From positions 871,667-935,666 of the forward strand of contig JABBOT010000080.1 in the NCBI GenBank assembly GCA_016165875.1: DNA of 64,000 nucleotides, given 5' to 3'. The notes under the pieces are model-generated. The model had not been told where the DNA came from. It was given only the letters and a program-made list of their open reading frames with translations, and did not search any database. Source of the stretch: Acanthopleura granulata. Lineage: Eukaryota > Mollusca > Polyplacophora > Chitonida > Chitonidae. This document shows positions 56,101-61,924 of this stretch, one piece after another. Position 1 is the stretch's first letter; each line of letters opens with the position of its first letter. Both the position numbers and the translations under genes were made by a program.

Positions 56101-58800
56101 ATCAAATTTCATTGTTACTAACCAGCAGGTACAAGAATGTTCACATGTATGTCCCTAATGCGTGACACTTTTTTTTTTTTTTTTTTTTTTTTTTTGCAAT
56201 TCTTTGGTAATGACAATGCTATATGGAGTACCACTTGTCAATATGACTGAATTCAACCATACCCACATTTACACATGCATGCAGATCGGAATGTCAGATT
56301 ATGTACTTGTAGGTATATGTATTGTATGCACGCTTAGGTTTTACGCCATACTCAACAATTTTTCCAGATATATGATGAGGAGGTGTTCTTAGAATGTATA
56401 TATATATATATATATGTATGTATACATTGTGTCTCCTTGTGGCACAGTGAGTCCATGCTGCTAAAGTGCTGCTGCCATTGGAACACCATGCCGAACATAC
56501 CATGGATGACACCCCATCCAGTCCTATTATGCTTACAAAGGGCCGAACAGTACTGTCTTCCACGTAGACTGGAATGAGATATTAATTTAATTCTGACCAG
56601 TACATAGGATACCATTATCTGATACAGTCAAGATCATACATCTACATCTGCATGTATATTATTTGAACATGATGAAGGAGGAAAAAGAAACTAAAAAGTA
56701 CATGTAAGAGACACTGGTCTGGAACTTTTCCCATGTTTTATTCATACTTATAATAGGCTGCATTCCTTCATCTTAATCCTATCTTCAGATGTCCTTTTCT
56801 TGTAAGCAATATGAATTTAAACACACGTAGATTGCATCTACCTCCCTTTCTATATGCACACTGACCTACAGCCAGGTAATTTATAATAATTAAGGTTTAT
56901 TGAAGGCTGGAAATGTGAGTTTATCAAGAATCTGCTATGTTACCAAAAGACATAGAAGACTATGGTACTGGGCTTTTTTTTTTTGCTGAAAACTAGTGTC
57001 AGAAGCTTCAAGATTCGGATTGTAAGACCAACCTTGAAAAGGTATATGATTAAGTGGAAATAAAACAATGTAAATGAATTTAATGATAGGAGGTGACAAC
57101 AGCTCGTGTCCGTCATGCATGACCGCTAAAGTACTGGCTTTCTCAAGCATAACGGGAGATCTTCATCTTACATCTTGACGACTGAGAAAAGCTAAGCACT
57201 CATATTAAGACATATTTCTTTCAGGTAAGAGGTTCAAATTAGAGTCTTAAAGCACATAATTTTCACACCTGATTGACACTATCTTACCTTGCCTGAAGGT
57301 GAAGAATGTTAATTATTTATGTTAAAACAGTGATAACACAAGAAAATAAACTAGGTCAAAAAAAGATAAACATGCACAAATGCATGTATACATGTCATGT
57401 ATATATCATAGACACAAAAGGCAACTAATACGGTGCTAAGAAAACGACTGTTTTTTTTTCTATTTCTTCATGAAACCAGAAACCAATCTCATTCACAGAC
57501 TTTGTACATTGCTGTCGAAAGCAAACCTAATTATTCTAAAGACGTGCTTCATTTGAAATGGCAAAAAAAAAAAACAAAAAAAAAAAAAAGATACAACACA
57601 TGGAACATCTGAAATAAACCAAATATGATACCAGTTTGATTCAGTTTAAAACGTCATCTTCCAAAATGTCTAGAATGGTAGGGTGTTAAACTGGCACAGC
57701 ACATATGCACAAATGCATGTAGAAATTGAGCCCATCATGTACATATTGTTCTCTGAAGACTATAGCAATTACATGTAATGTTTTTATGATCCTGATTGCG
57801 CCCTGCGCACTTATGTCGTTGACATGCCAAATTTGGTTTTATTCAATCTTCATCAATCTGAATCGATTCACATGCAACTGGAATAGATTTTCAATTGTCC
57901 ACACACTTGATTCCGTTCAATGTGCTTCCAGAGTCAATTTTTGGCAGAAAATCCTCCAAACAAGATCACGGTGTGTCGATTTGAAGTGATAACCATGACG
58001 ACTAGGGCATCATACATGTACTGTGAACCAAAATGTGACTCAGTTTTCATTTCATTTCATTCCATGACTACAAGTGTCAAAAAAGTTATAAGACGAATCA
58101 TTTTGCCCAAAGCATTGGAACTAATTATTTCAATTTTTTTGGAGATTTATGTAAAATACAGCCAAAATAATGATAATGAAAAATGAAAACTATACCTTCT
58201 GCCATCCACAAAAATTTTCCCAAATACTGCACCAGAAACTATTTGGATTATTCTTTTCAAGTTTTCAAATTTTTAAGACATATACATATAGGTGTAGTAA
58301 AGTTTAACAGTTCGGTTACAGGCCACTGATGTTATGGAGATAAGCTGAGCCATTTCAATGTGGCCGTCAACAGATGTGGAAAATTTACCATGGCGCAATA
58401 AACATGACTTGTTCCATTACTAGGATTTTTGCTGCTTGGAAAAAAACAAATCTTTCTACATCAGTCCCCAGACCTAATCAAAACAGTTCTAACTCACTGC
58501 GATCATCATGGTCACTTGACTGATACTGATCAAGAACACCAACTCAAGTTTCCATTTACTATGTGTTCATTTGTAAACTAAAACGCCAATGGATAGCAAA
58601 TAACAGGTAAAGCCACCATAGTCCATGTATCACCTATGCATATTTCAAGCAGTGACCAGAGGTACGCATACCATAGCACAGTGCACGTATTCTGACAGTT
58701 GTCACGGTTAATAACAACGTAAGCCATGGCGAAACGGTAATATAAGAACACACTTTTTGGTCCTTACCTTTCGAATGTGTTTTTCTTTCTCACCACTCAT
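10776..58800 (-). CDS. RHPN2: Rhophilin (rhophilin-2-like), complete 15-exon gene
   Basis: Rho-binding scaffold protein of 656 residues (human RHPN2 is 686). Exons: 58800-58768, 40496-40381, 27539-27411, 24144-24069, 23805-23728, 22486-22362, 19663-19555, 17689-17540, 16602-16507, 15680-15524, 14204-14082, 13449-13329, 12557-12407, 12156-12010, 11135-10776. Every intron is GT-AG and the phases join without a break. Domains: HR1 coiled coil, which binds Rho (about 17-85); BRO1, shared with ALIX-type proteins (about 97-470; [61 protein letters not shown]); PDZ (about 505-581) with carboxylate-binding loop GFGF at 514-517; then a Ser/Thr-Pro-rich tail ending VMLR. Family knowledge places it in Rho-dependent actin organisation at the cytoplasmic side of membranes. 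Invertebrates usually have one rhophilin, so the '2' follows common naming, not a tested orthology. An in-frame stop (58842-58840) supports the chosen start. Confidence 0.95.
11136..12009 (-). other. Rhophilin intron 14
   Basis: 874 bp between the two halves of the PDZ domain. A full-length MITE occupies 11302-11520. A C-rich stretch lies at about 11780-11802. No other exon-like sequence was seen. Confidence 0.75.
11302..11520 (+). mobile_element. MITE copy B, 219 bp, near-perfect 22-bp TIRs
   Basis: Left CCC then TAAATGACCTAAAATTTCAT; right GATGAAATTTTAGGTCATTTA then CAA. The ends are inverted repeats that match perfectly over 22 bp (TAAATGACC...TTTCATCC). TA dinucleotides flank both sides (11300-11301 and 11521-11522). 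It lies inside rhophilin intron 14, in opposite orientation to nothing coding; it has no ORF. This is the best-preserved copy in the window. Confidence 0.85.
12010..12156 (-). CDS. RHPN2: Rhophilin exon 14 (residues 489-537), first half of PDZ
   Basis: 49 codons, phase 0 to 0. [20 protein letters not shown] then [20 protein letters not shown] and [15 protein letters not shown]...W..PR is the rhophilin lead-in to [12 protein letters not shown] is the carboxylate-binding loop and second strand. Donor GAG|gtaagg. Confidence 0.95.
12407..12557 (-). CDS. RHPN2: Rhophilin exon 13 (residues 438-488), end of BRO1 and linker to PDZ
   Basis: Acceptor tttttcag; donor GATTG|gtaggt, phase 0. Encodes [40 protein letters not shown] and [10 protein letters not shown]. 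The EEEDDF.ELVD.P stretch is characteristic of rhophilins. Confidence 0.93.
12558..13328 (-). other. Rhophilin intron 12
   Basis: 771 bp of AT-rich sequence. I see no repeat family or additional exon. Confidence 0.7.
13329..13449 (-). CDS. RHPN2: Rhophilin exon 12 (residues 398-438), BRO1
   Basis: Acceptor atttttcag; donor GATCG|gttagt, phase 2. Encodes [20 protein letters not shown] then [19 protein letters not shown], matching the H.R.A...HEE..R...LCK.LR helix of rhophilins. Confidence 0.93.
13450..14081 (-). other. Rhophilin intron 11
   Basis: 632 bp, AT-rich, no repeat recognised. A 100-codon plus-strand frame at its left side overlaps exon 12 antisense and is not credible. Confidence 0.7.
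14082..14204 (-). CDS. RHPN2: Rhophilin exon 11 (residues 357-398), BRO1 linker
   Basis: Phase 1 to 1. Acceptor tgtaaag, donor CAGG|gtatga. Encodes [40 protein letters not shown]. It is poorly conserved except at its end: QEQRRLQ plus GKGHLREA of the next exon matches the QQRR.LGKSHLRRA segment of vertebrate rhophilin. Skipping it would also keep the frame (123 nt), so a shorter isoform is possible. Confidence 0.85.
14205..15523 (-). other. Rhophilin intron 10
   Basis: 1,319 bp. Its first 95 nt (minus sense) stay open in the exon 10 frame, ending TAA at 15431-15429. The rest holds no recognised repeat or exon. Confidence 0.7.
15524..15680 (-). CDS. RHPN2: Rhophilin exon 10 (residues 305-357), BRO1
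   Basis: Acceptor ttttttctag; donor AAAG|gtaacc, phase 1. Encodes [40 protein letters not shown] and [12 protein letters not shown]. The P.SW..... VK..YY.AL.H. motif is the conserved BRO1 helix. If the donor is not used, the frame stays open to a TAA at 15431-15429. A SINE insertion lies 32 bp upstream of the acceptor. Confidence 0.93.
15681..16506 (-). other. Rhophilin intron 9
   Basis: 826 bp, of which nearly a third is a SINE inserted close to the 3' splice site (15713-15955). A second repeat-like segment, 'ttggtggaattggcgtgcct' at about 15995-16015, lies next to it. Confidence 0.75.
15713..15955 (-). mobile_element. SINE copy 1, 5'-truncated, with 10-bp target duplication
   Basis: Minus-sense reading: diverged tRNA-related head remnant ending in a B-box-like GAGTTCAAGACC, central part GCCGTACGTGGGAAGGTCTG, conserved 3' domain GAAATATTCTTGAGTATGGT, then ACACCAATCAAATAAATAAA tail. 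TCTTTATAGA at 15703-15712 and 15956-15965 is a perfect direct repeat at the two edges, the signature of LINE-mediated insertion. The A-box head is missing, so it is 5'-truncated. Similar to RUDI/BIVA-type molluscan SINEs from memory; a library search would settle the name. Confidence 0.85.
16507..16602 (-). CDS. RHPN2: Rhophilin exon 9 (residues 273-304), BRO1
   Basis: 32 codons, phase 0 to 0: [20 protein letters not shown] then [12 protein letters not shown]. The AQAQEC start follows directly on LML of exon 8, as in the family. Donor ATG|gtgagg. Confidence 0.95.
16603..17539 (-). other. Rhophilin intron 8
   Basis: 937 bp, AT-rich, with a short T run at about 17147-17156. No repeat family or exon recognised. 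Confidence 0.7.
17540..17689 (-). CDS. RHPN2: Rhophilin exon 8 (residues 223-272), BRO1
   Basis: 50 codons, phase 0 to 0. Encodes [40 protein letters not shown] and [10 protein letters not shown]. The F.RAAG.....L...F.H.PS.DM..... L..LV.LML helix pair is typical of rhophilin and ALIX BRO1 domains. Donor CTG|gtgagt. Confidence 0.95.
17690..19554 (-). other. Rhophilin intron 7
   Basis: 1,865 bp. Open frames of about 70 codons at 18179-18601 on the plus strand have no family resemblance. A more GC-rich stretch at about 19310-19500 may be an old repeat, but I cannot name it. Confidence 0.65.
19555..19663 (-). CDS. RHPN2: Rhophilin exon 7 (residues 186-222), BRO1
   Basis: Completes the split Trp, then [20 protein letters not shown] and [16 protein letters not shown]. 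The W.DSLTG..........EK.S.LFN..ALYTQI pattern is the BRO1 core. Donor CAG|gtaaga, phase 0. Confidence 0.95.
19664..22361 (-). other. Rhophilin intron 6
   Basis: 2,698 bp. Ordinary AT-rich intronic sequence with several TACATGTA words and no recognised repeat family or exon. Confidence 0.65.
22362..22486 (-). CDS. RHPN2: Rhophilin exon 6 (residues 145-186), BRO1
   Basis: Acceptor atcttcag; donor ACTTG|gtgagt splits a Trp codon (phase 2). Encodes [20 protein letters not shown], then [20 protein letters not shown] and T. RTP.RDE.GV.LL and RFFPP are conserved BRO1 motifs. Confidence 0.95.
22487..23727 (-). other. Rhophilin intron 5
   Basis: 1,241 bp. A less AT-rich segment at 23150-23560 contains a near-duplicate ('gtctgggttccattacc' twice at about 23513-23546) and may be an old dispersed repeat. 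No exon seen. Confidence 0.65.
23728..23805 (-). CDS. RHPN2: Rhophilin exon 5 (residues 119-144), BRO1
   Basis: 26 codons, phase 0 to 0: [20 protein letters not shown] then LMDIRQ. DFI.EHY.EDG is a hallmark of rhophilin BRO1 domains. Donor CAG|gtaata. Confidence 0.95.
24069..24144 (-). CDS. RHPN2: Rhophilin exon 4 (residues 93-118), start of BRO1
   Basis: Acceptor tttcctctccag; donor GTCAAG|gtgtgt, phase 0. Encodes [20 protein letters not shown] then KVPVK. The [11 protein letters not shown] motif opens the BRO1 domain. Confidence 0.95.
24145..27410 (-). other. Rhophilin intron 3
   Basis: 3,266 bp. Contains an inverted MITE copy (24435-24612), a small tandem duplication of AATTAGGTGAATTATTTGAA-type sequence at about 25342-25380, and a perfect hairpin at 26227-26243. 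Confidence 0.7.
24435..24612 (-). mobile_element. MITE copy E, 178 bp, inverted orientation, internally deleted
   Basis: Plus-strand left end CTGTAACTATCCTGAAAG, followed by AAAAAATGCATTTTTGGAGG, matches the reverse complement of the right end of copy A. Plus-strand right end ATCATTTAGGG matches the reverse complement of the left end. TA flanks both sides (24433-24434 and 24613-24614). It is about 40 bp shorter than copies A and B. Confidence 0.7.
27411..27539 (-). CDS. RHPN2: Rhophilin exon 3 (residues 50-93), second half of HR1
   Basis: Acceptor gttttcag; donor GACAG|gtgagc, phase 2. Encodes [20 protein letters not shown] then [20 protein letters not shown]. The LELSF.NS..QLLKEEL core is strongly conserved in rhophilins. 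Confidence 0.95.
27612..27803 (+). mobile_element. MITE copy C, degraded
   Basis: Shares ATGAAATTTCATCCACAATT, TTCTGAGAGTTCTACTGATT, AAGTTTCAGTTCCAAAAG and AAATTTGCCTCCAAAAACTC with copies A and B, in the same order and spacing. Its termini have decayed, so the limits are approximate. It sits about 75 bp upstream (minus sense) of exon 3. Confidence 0.65.
29833..29917. repeat. 17-bp tandem repeat, 5 copies
   Basis: Consensus TTAATGTGGATTCATGG; the five copies differ by one to four bases. Confidence 0.85.
30611..30957. repeat. 26-bp minisatellite, about 13 copies
   Basis: Consensus TGTATACATGTATCTCGTAC followed by TTCTGG. As 26 is not a multiple of three, the reading frames cycle through three peptides per strand; the resulting ORFs of 97-117 codons are not genes. 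Confidence 0.9.
34660..35110. repeat. 27-bp minisatellite with a longer 5' unit
   Basis: Consensus GATATCTGCCTGATTGTGAC followed by TAACTGT, about 11 copies in 34800-35090. At the left, two related units of about 69 bp share TGATTGTGACTAA, GTTCAT and TTAGCCACAGGTATATG. The GTTCATG-containing end recurs at about 35090. The unit is a multiple of three, so repetitive frames appear on both strands; these are not proteins. Confidence 0.9.
35560..35610 (-). repeat. Short dispersed repeat, copy 1 (inverted relative to 47.3 kb)
   Basis: The reverse complement TAGTTTGGGCACCTAACAGT then TTGGGGGCCCAAACG aligns over about 50 bp with 47273-47323. Confidence 0.5.
36890..36904. repeat. Poly(A) run
   Basis: Homopolymer A of about 15 on the plus strand. 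Confidence 0.8.
39103..39116. repeat. Poly(C) run, 14 bases
   Basis: Uninterrupted C tract in an otherwise AT-rich intron; likely to be variable and error-prone in assemblies. Confidence 0.85.
39377..39411. repeat. TA-rich microsatellite
   Basis: Alternating TATATGTA and TATATATA stretches with an embedded TACATGTA. Confidence 0.75.
40381..40496 (-). CDS. RHPN2: Rhophilin exon 2 (residues 12-50), first half of HR1
   Basis: Acceptor ttcag before GGCTCTGACC; donor CTTCAG|gtgggt, phase 2. Encodes [20 protein letters not shown] then [18 protein letters not shown], the first helix of the Rho-binding HR1 antiparallel coiled coil. The Met upstream of the acceptor in the same frame is intronic. Confidence 0.95.
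43617..43922. repeat. 34-bp minisatellite, 9 copies with 68-bp higher-order period
   Basis: Consensus ACAAAATTACATGGAGCACA followed by CAGATGAAGAGTTC. Copies alternate strictly between AATTACATGGAG and AATGACATGG(A/C)G, so the real repeat unit in the array is a 68-bp dimer. Confidence 0.95.
45255..45352 (-). mobile_element. SINE fragment
   Basis: 'gaaacccacgaccatacaca', 'ggttgccatcagaccttccc' and 'acttgaactcaaagtgacct' match the central and B-box portions of the SINE copies at 15.7 and 60.8 kb in the same order. The tail and head are missing. Confidence 0.65.
47273..47323 (+). repeat. Short dispersed repeat, copy 2
   Basis: TAGTTTAGGTGTCCACCAGT then TTGGGGGCCAAAAAG; see the inverted copy at 35560-35610. 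Confidence 0.5.
53057..53443. repeat. 24-bp minisatellite, about 16 copies
   Basis: Consensus GTGGTGAGCATTATATGTAT followed by ACAT. Variants are clustered: ATATGTATACATGTG at both ends and ATACGTACACATGCG in the middle. A 24-bp unit keeps frames open on both strands, which creates long apparent ORFs of 115-144 codons with an 8-residue period; they are not genes. Confidence 0.95.
54720..54850. repeat. Unnamed dispersed repeat, copy 1
   Basis: TGAATCGATTCACATTCAA, then AGATTTTCCATTG, GTTCAATGCAGTTCC and TCACGGTACATC occur in the same order and spacing as in 57855-57980. Confidence 0.5.
55480..55520 (-). mobile_element. SINE fragment (short)
   Basis: 'gtggggaaacccacaataat' and 'ccaggttgctagcaacactt' resemble 'gggggaaacccaggaccatc' and 'gcaggttgctgacagacctt' of the SINE copy at 15.7 kb. 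Confidence 0.4.
56169..56195. repeat. Poly(T) run, 27 bases
   Basis: Longest homopolymer in the window. Confidence 0.9.
56333..56375 (-). mobile_element. SINE 3' fragment
   Basis: 'ggttttacgccatactcaac' matches the conserved 3' domain of the SINE (in reverse sense). It is interrupted about 25 bp later by a (TA)n tract. Confidence 0.45.
56396..56416. repeat. (TA)n microsatellite
   Basis: About 21 bp of alternating TA. Confidence 0.85.
56425..56545. repeat. Possible fragment of a second dispersed repeat
   Basis: 'tgctgctgccattggaacac' and 'ggatgacaccccatccagtc' resemble, from memory, a widespread molluscan element with 'gctgccactgaagcgcc' and 'gacaccccacccagtcac'. A repeat-library search is needed. 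Confidence 0.35.
57562..57591. repeat. A-rich tract
   Basis: Two runs of about 12 and 13 A separated by one C. Confidence 0.85.
57855..57980. repeat. Unnamed dispersed repeat, copy 2
   Basis: TGAATCGATTCACATGCAA, AGATTTTCAATTG, GTTCAATGTGCTTCC and TCACGGTGTGTC align with the copy at 54720-54850. The GAATCGATTC core is a 10-bp palindrome. Confidence 0.5.
58768..58800 (-). CDS. RHPN2: Rhophilin exon 1 (residues 1-11)
   Basis: Encodes [11 protein letters not shown] and ends AAG|gtaagg in phase 0. Joined to exon 2 it gives [18 protein letters not shown], the same Arg-Lys-Gly junction seen before the HR1 domain in vertebrate rhophilins. A TAA in the same frame lies 14 codons upstream, so the ORF cannot extend further 5'. 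With the next exon 18.3 kb away, an alternative first exon inside intron 1 remains possible. Confidence 0.8.
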
Positions 58801-58900
58801 GTCACCTGTGTAGCAAGTACAATCACTCCACAAATAATGTTATCTTTCACTAACGACATCACTTAACACGCTCGTCATGGAAGCTCCTCTACAAACGTGA
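58801..58900 (-). other. RHPN2: Rhophilin 5' UTR (proximal part)
   Basis: Upstream of the ATG there is an in-frame TAA at 58842-58840. The transcription start is not visible; an intron in the 5' UTR cannot be excluded. Confidence 0.4.
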
Positions 58901-58999
58901 TCTGTTTTTGAACTTCGTACCCGTCCGCCTCAGTCTGTCGTTGTTACAACATGCGCTGTGGTAGGTTTGGTCTTTGGTACTACTGAGGCATCGCACCAG

Positions 59000-59007
59000 T
59001 GACGTCA
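59000..59007. promoter_or_regulatory. CRE octamer TGACGTCA in the probable rhophilin promoter
   Basis: Perfect palindromic cAMP-response element about 200 bp upstream of the rhophilin ATG, in a CpG-richer stretch (about 58860-59060) that stands out from the AT-rich surroundings. CREB/ATF binding is inferred from the motif alone. Confidence 0.45.
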
Positions 59008-59099
59008 CGACCGGGGAGTAGTCATTATTTTCTAAGGTGTGGTAGCTGCCCTGGCCACACCCGTCGATCAATGTGCGCCGATATCAAGTTTCATCAGAG

Positions 59100-60830
59100 C
59101 CCCAAAACCTATAGTTGTTTTCCCTTTAAATTTGCAATGCTTACGAAGATGACTCAGACGATGGTTCTGTTCGTAATCCATTGATTCAATAAGTTATTCC
59201 GAGAAACAGGATAAACTATTTGGCGACCTATATTTGGATTTAGGCGCGGCCAGTTTGCCTATGCCTGCCCCAGCTACATGTAGCGCCTCCTGCAGATTTT
59301 CGTGAAACTTGGCAGGTGTGTTAGCGACAATATGCAAAAGTATACGAGCTTTTTTCCAAGTTGTTCCGATCTGTGGATTAGTTTTAAAGTTATCGCCGTT
59401 TGAAATAGAGCCTGAATCATTACCTTTCATTATTAATTACATGGCCCCCCATGATCAGGCCCCAATGCCATAGACTGAAGTGAGAGTTACATGTAGTTTT
59501 AACTTGTGGTATTATTCCTAAATATAAATTTGACCTTTGCCGCTAATTTCCATTTTGCCACGAAGGTCTGAGACAACTCTTGGTATTAAAATAGAAACTC
59601 GTCTGGCAAGTCACATAAGGTTTGGCACAATGAACCGTTTCGAAGTTAAGACTACACATAGGCCTAAGCCTGACTTCAGCCTAAGACATCTTCGTGATCC
59701 TGGGCCCAGGGGACAATATATGAGCTTATACTTCGGTTCATTTCCCAAGTTATACATCGTTGTCTGAAGATGACTTTTGTAAGATGAAAAGGTTGTCAAT
59801 GCGATTCATCATGCGAATTAAATTTTAGAGGCGTATTGGTGAATATACATGTATATATATGCCCGAGCTATAGGCCTATAGATTTACTGTATGTGCATGC
59901 ATCGTACTGAGTTGTATTTTCAGCTTCCGACGAAAAGTTTCCTTTATTTCATGAAACTTTCATGAAACTTTTTACATGCATGGGAGCATGGGAAAACTTT
60001 TATAGGAACTAAGTTGGTTAAACTTAGTTCTTATTATTCCGACAGTGTATGTATATTCGGACTCAGCCTCTTATCTAACATACCATCGTTTATAATCTGC
60101 TATTAACTATTCCTGCATAAGCCCCTGTCGTAAAACAAAATTAAATACTTTGCTTGCTCTATAGAAAGATCACAGAATCTTGAACACGCGGAATGGCGCG
60201 TGCACATTTACAGTGAATATAGGCCTATACTGATGTGACACATGTGCTATACATGTCCTAAACAATGGTAGCCTACATGCGATGCAAGTCCTCACAAAGA
60301 AAGGCTTATATGATTCCATGATGTGGGTCGGGATATACGTCATCCTCTGGTGGATGTTTATACGTGCTATGCATGGTTGTTTCAAACATGCAGTGCATGC
60401 TTAAATTTCTTTAGATTTTTTTTTTCTTTTCATATACGGTATACATGAATGACAACAGCCCCCTGCCATCCAGACATACATGTATATGCAGACCTCCTGG
60501 TACAGTCGCTGTGAATCCAGGATATTTGTAACATAAATCTTTATGTTAGTAGCGGCGATACATACATGCAGCAAGTTTTTTTTTCTTCTAACAGAAAAAT
60601 TGAAAAAATATTGAGAAGGTTCCTTGCATGGCCGCGTCAAAATTTAGTAACACTTAACTGAAAGAAGATACAAAAAAAAAAAAAAATCATGATCTCGCAT
60701 GACATATTCATACACCTTATAAATCTATTTAATCTTAGTGACATTCGCAGTATGATCCACAAGATTGTTCTTATCGCTTGGAAATGGTCCTCCACAGGAA
60801 ATGACAGACCTAAAGCGACTCAAGCCATGT
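59100..60830. other. Intergenic region upstream of rhophilin
   Basis: No credible coding exon on either strand. Slightly richer in CpG than the introns as far as about 59420. Confidence 0.55.
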
Positions 60831-60838
60831 TTTATACG

Positions 60839-61094
60839 ATTTATTTATTTCATTGGTGTTTGACGCCGTACTCAAGAATACTTCATTTATACGACAGTGG
60901 TCAGCATTATGGTGAGAGGAAACCGGGCAGACCCGGTGGGAAACCTACGACCATTCGCAGGTTGCTGGCAGACCTTCCCACGTACGGCCGGAGAGGACTT
61001 GAAACTCACAGCGACCGCATTGGTGAGAGGCTCCTGGGTCAATACACAGCTCTAGGGTGCTCACCAACTAAGAAACGGAGCTACCCCCCCCCCC
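60839..61094 (-). mobile_element. SINE copy 2, near full length
   Basis: The minus sense starts in a tRNA-like head (after a C/G-rich end, AGCTCCGTTTCTTAGTTGGT resembles an A box, and GAGTTTCAAGTCC resembles a B box). It continues through GCCGTACGTGGGAAGGTCTG, GAGTACGGCGTCAAACACCA and an AATGAAATAAATAAA tail. The long plus-strand frame that crosses it (60689-61147) is a by-product of the SINE. Confidence 0.8.
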
Positions 61095-61717
61095 TCCGAC
61101 GGATATGGGATCCCCAATTAAAGGAAATGTCAGGAATCTATATATAAATATCTGGCTCATTTTCAATTCCTAAAGCTTTGTTCACCTCCCGATTCCGCCA
61201 GGTTTACGGCTGGAGGACACTAAGCACCCGCGATACACCAACAACATTTGGTAATACATCGGAGAACTTTTCCTTTTCCGTGTAGAGAAATATGCAGACC
61301 ATGCATGGTGGAAAGAAAGCATAGTCAACAACAACCGTTAGACTGCACAACCGGCCTGACGAGCGTTGTGGACCCCCGATATACTGGGAAGCCTATACCT
61401 GGGAAATATGATCGCCAAGGGTAGATAAGGCCACGTATAATTGGCTCATACACGAACGATCATCAAGCAACTATTGTCACTATAAGATCCCGCGGAACCA
61501 TGCATGAGCTCGGAGAAGTACACAGAAGTTGTCTGTCTATACATCGAGAGAGCTGAACTCGCGCACTTCGTGTGTCGCATGCACTTGTCCGTACTAAACC
61601 TGTCCGGCTGTCCAGCTTACAGATGTAGATGCAGAGAAGATTGAAGCAGAGAGGCCTATTGTCAGAGCTAGAATGTTACCTATACTCTATGTAAAGTGAT
61701 GCAGCCAGTATGTGTTA
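61095..61717. other. Intergenic, no feature recognised
   Basis: Less AT-rich, with scattered CpG, but no ORF, splice pattern or repeat that I recognise. Confidence 0.5.
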
Positions 61718-61924
61718 CCATGCTGCAAGGCTTATCTCCGGCAATACGTGCATGCCATGGGAAGGTCCGCCATCAACCTGTGGATGGTCGTGGGGAGGCC
61801 CGCCATCAACCTGTGGATGGTAGTGGGTTCCCCCAGGCTCTGTCCGGCTTCCTCCCGCCTTCATATAAGTGAAATATTCTTGCGCGCAGCGTAAAACATC
61901 AATCAAATAGATAAATAAATAAAT
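61718..61924 (+). mobile_element. SINE copy 3, head-less, with internal 33-bp duplication
   Basis: Starts at CCATGCTGCAAGGCTTATCT (SINE 'tcatgctggcttcctctcc'), runs through TATAAGTGAAATATTCTTGC and AACATCAATCAAATAGATAA to a TAAA-type tail. The segment CGCCATCAACCTGTGGATGG occurs twice, 33 bp apart (about 61765-61797 and 61798-61830), where other copies have it once. Opposite orientation to copy 2, about 620 bp away. Confidence 0.8.

Larger units (their letters stand above)
40497..58767 (-). other. Rhophilin intron 1
   Basis: 18.3 kb. Contains the 34-bp minisatellite (43617-43922), the 24-bp minisatellite (53057-53443), SINE fragments near 45.3, 55.5 and 56.3 kb, a 27-T run (56169-56195), (TA)n at 56396-56416 and an A-rich tract at 57562-57591. 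Two diverged copies of an unnamed repeat lie at about 54720 and 57855. One 110-codon plus-strand frame (47697-48029) is noted separately. Confidence 0.7.

Noticed and set aside
60689..61147. 152-codon plus-strand frame
   Set aside because: Most of it is the antisense translation of a SINE copy; the same peptide pattern appears at 15.7 kb in another SINE copy.
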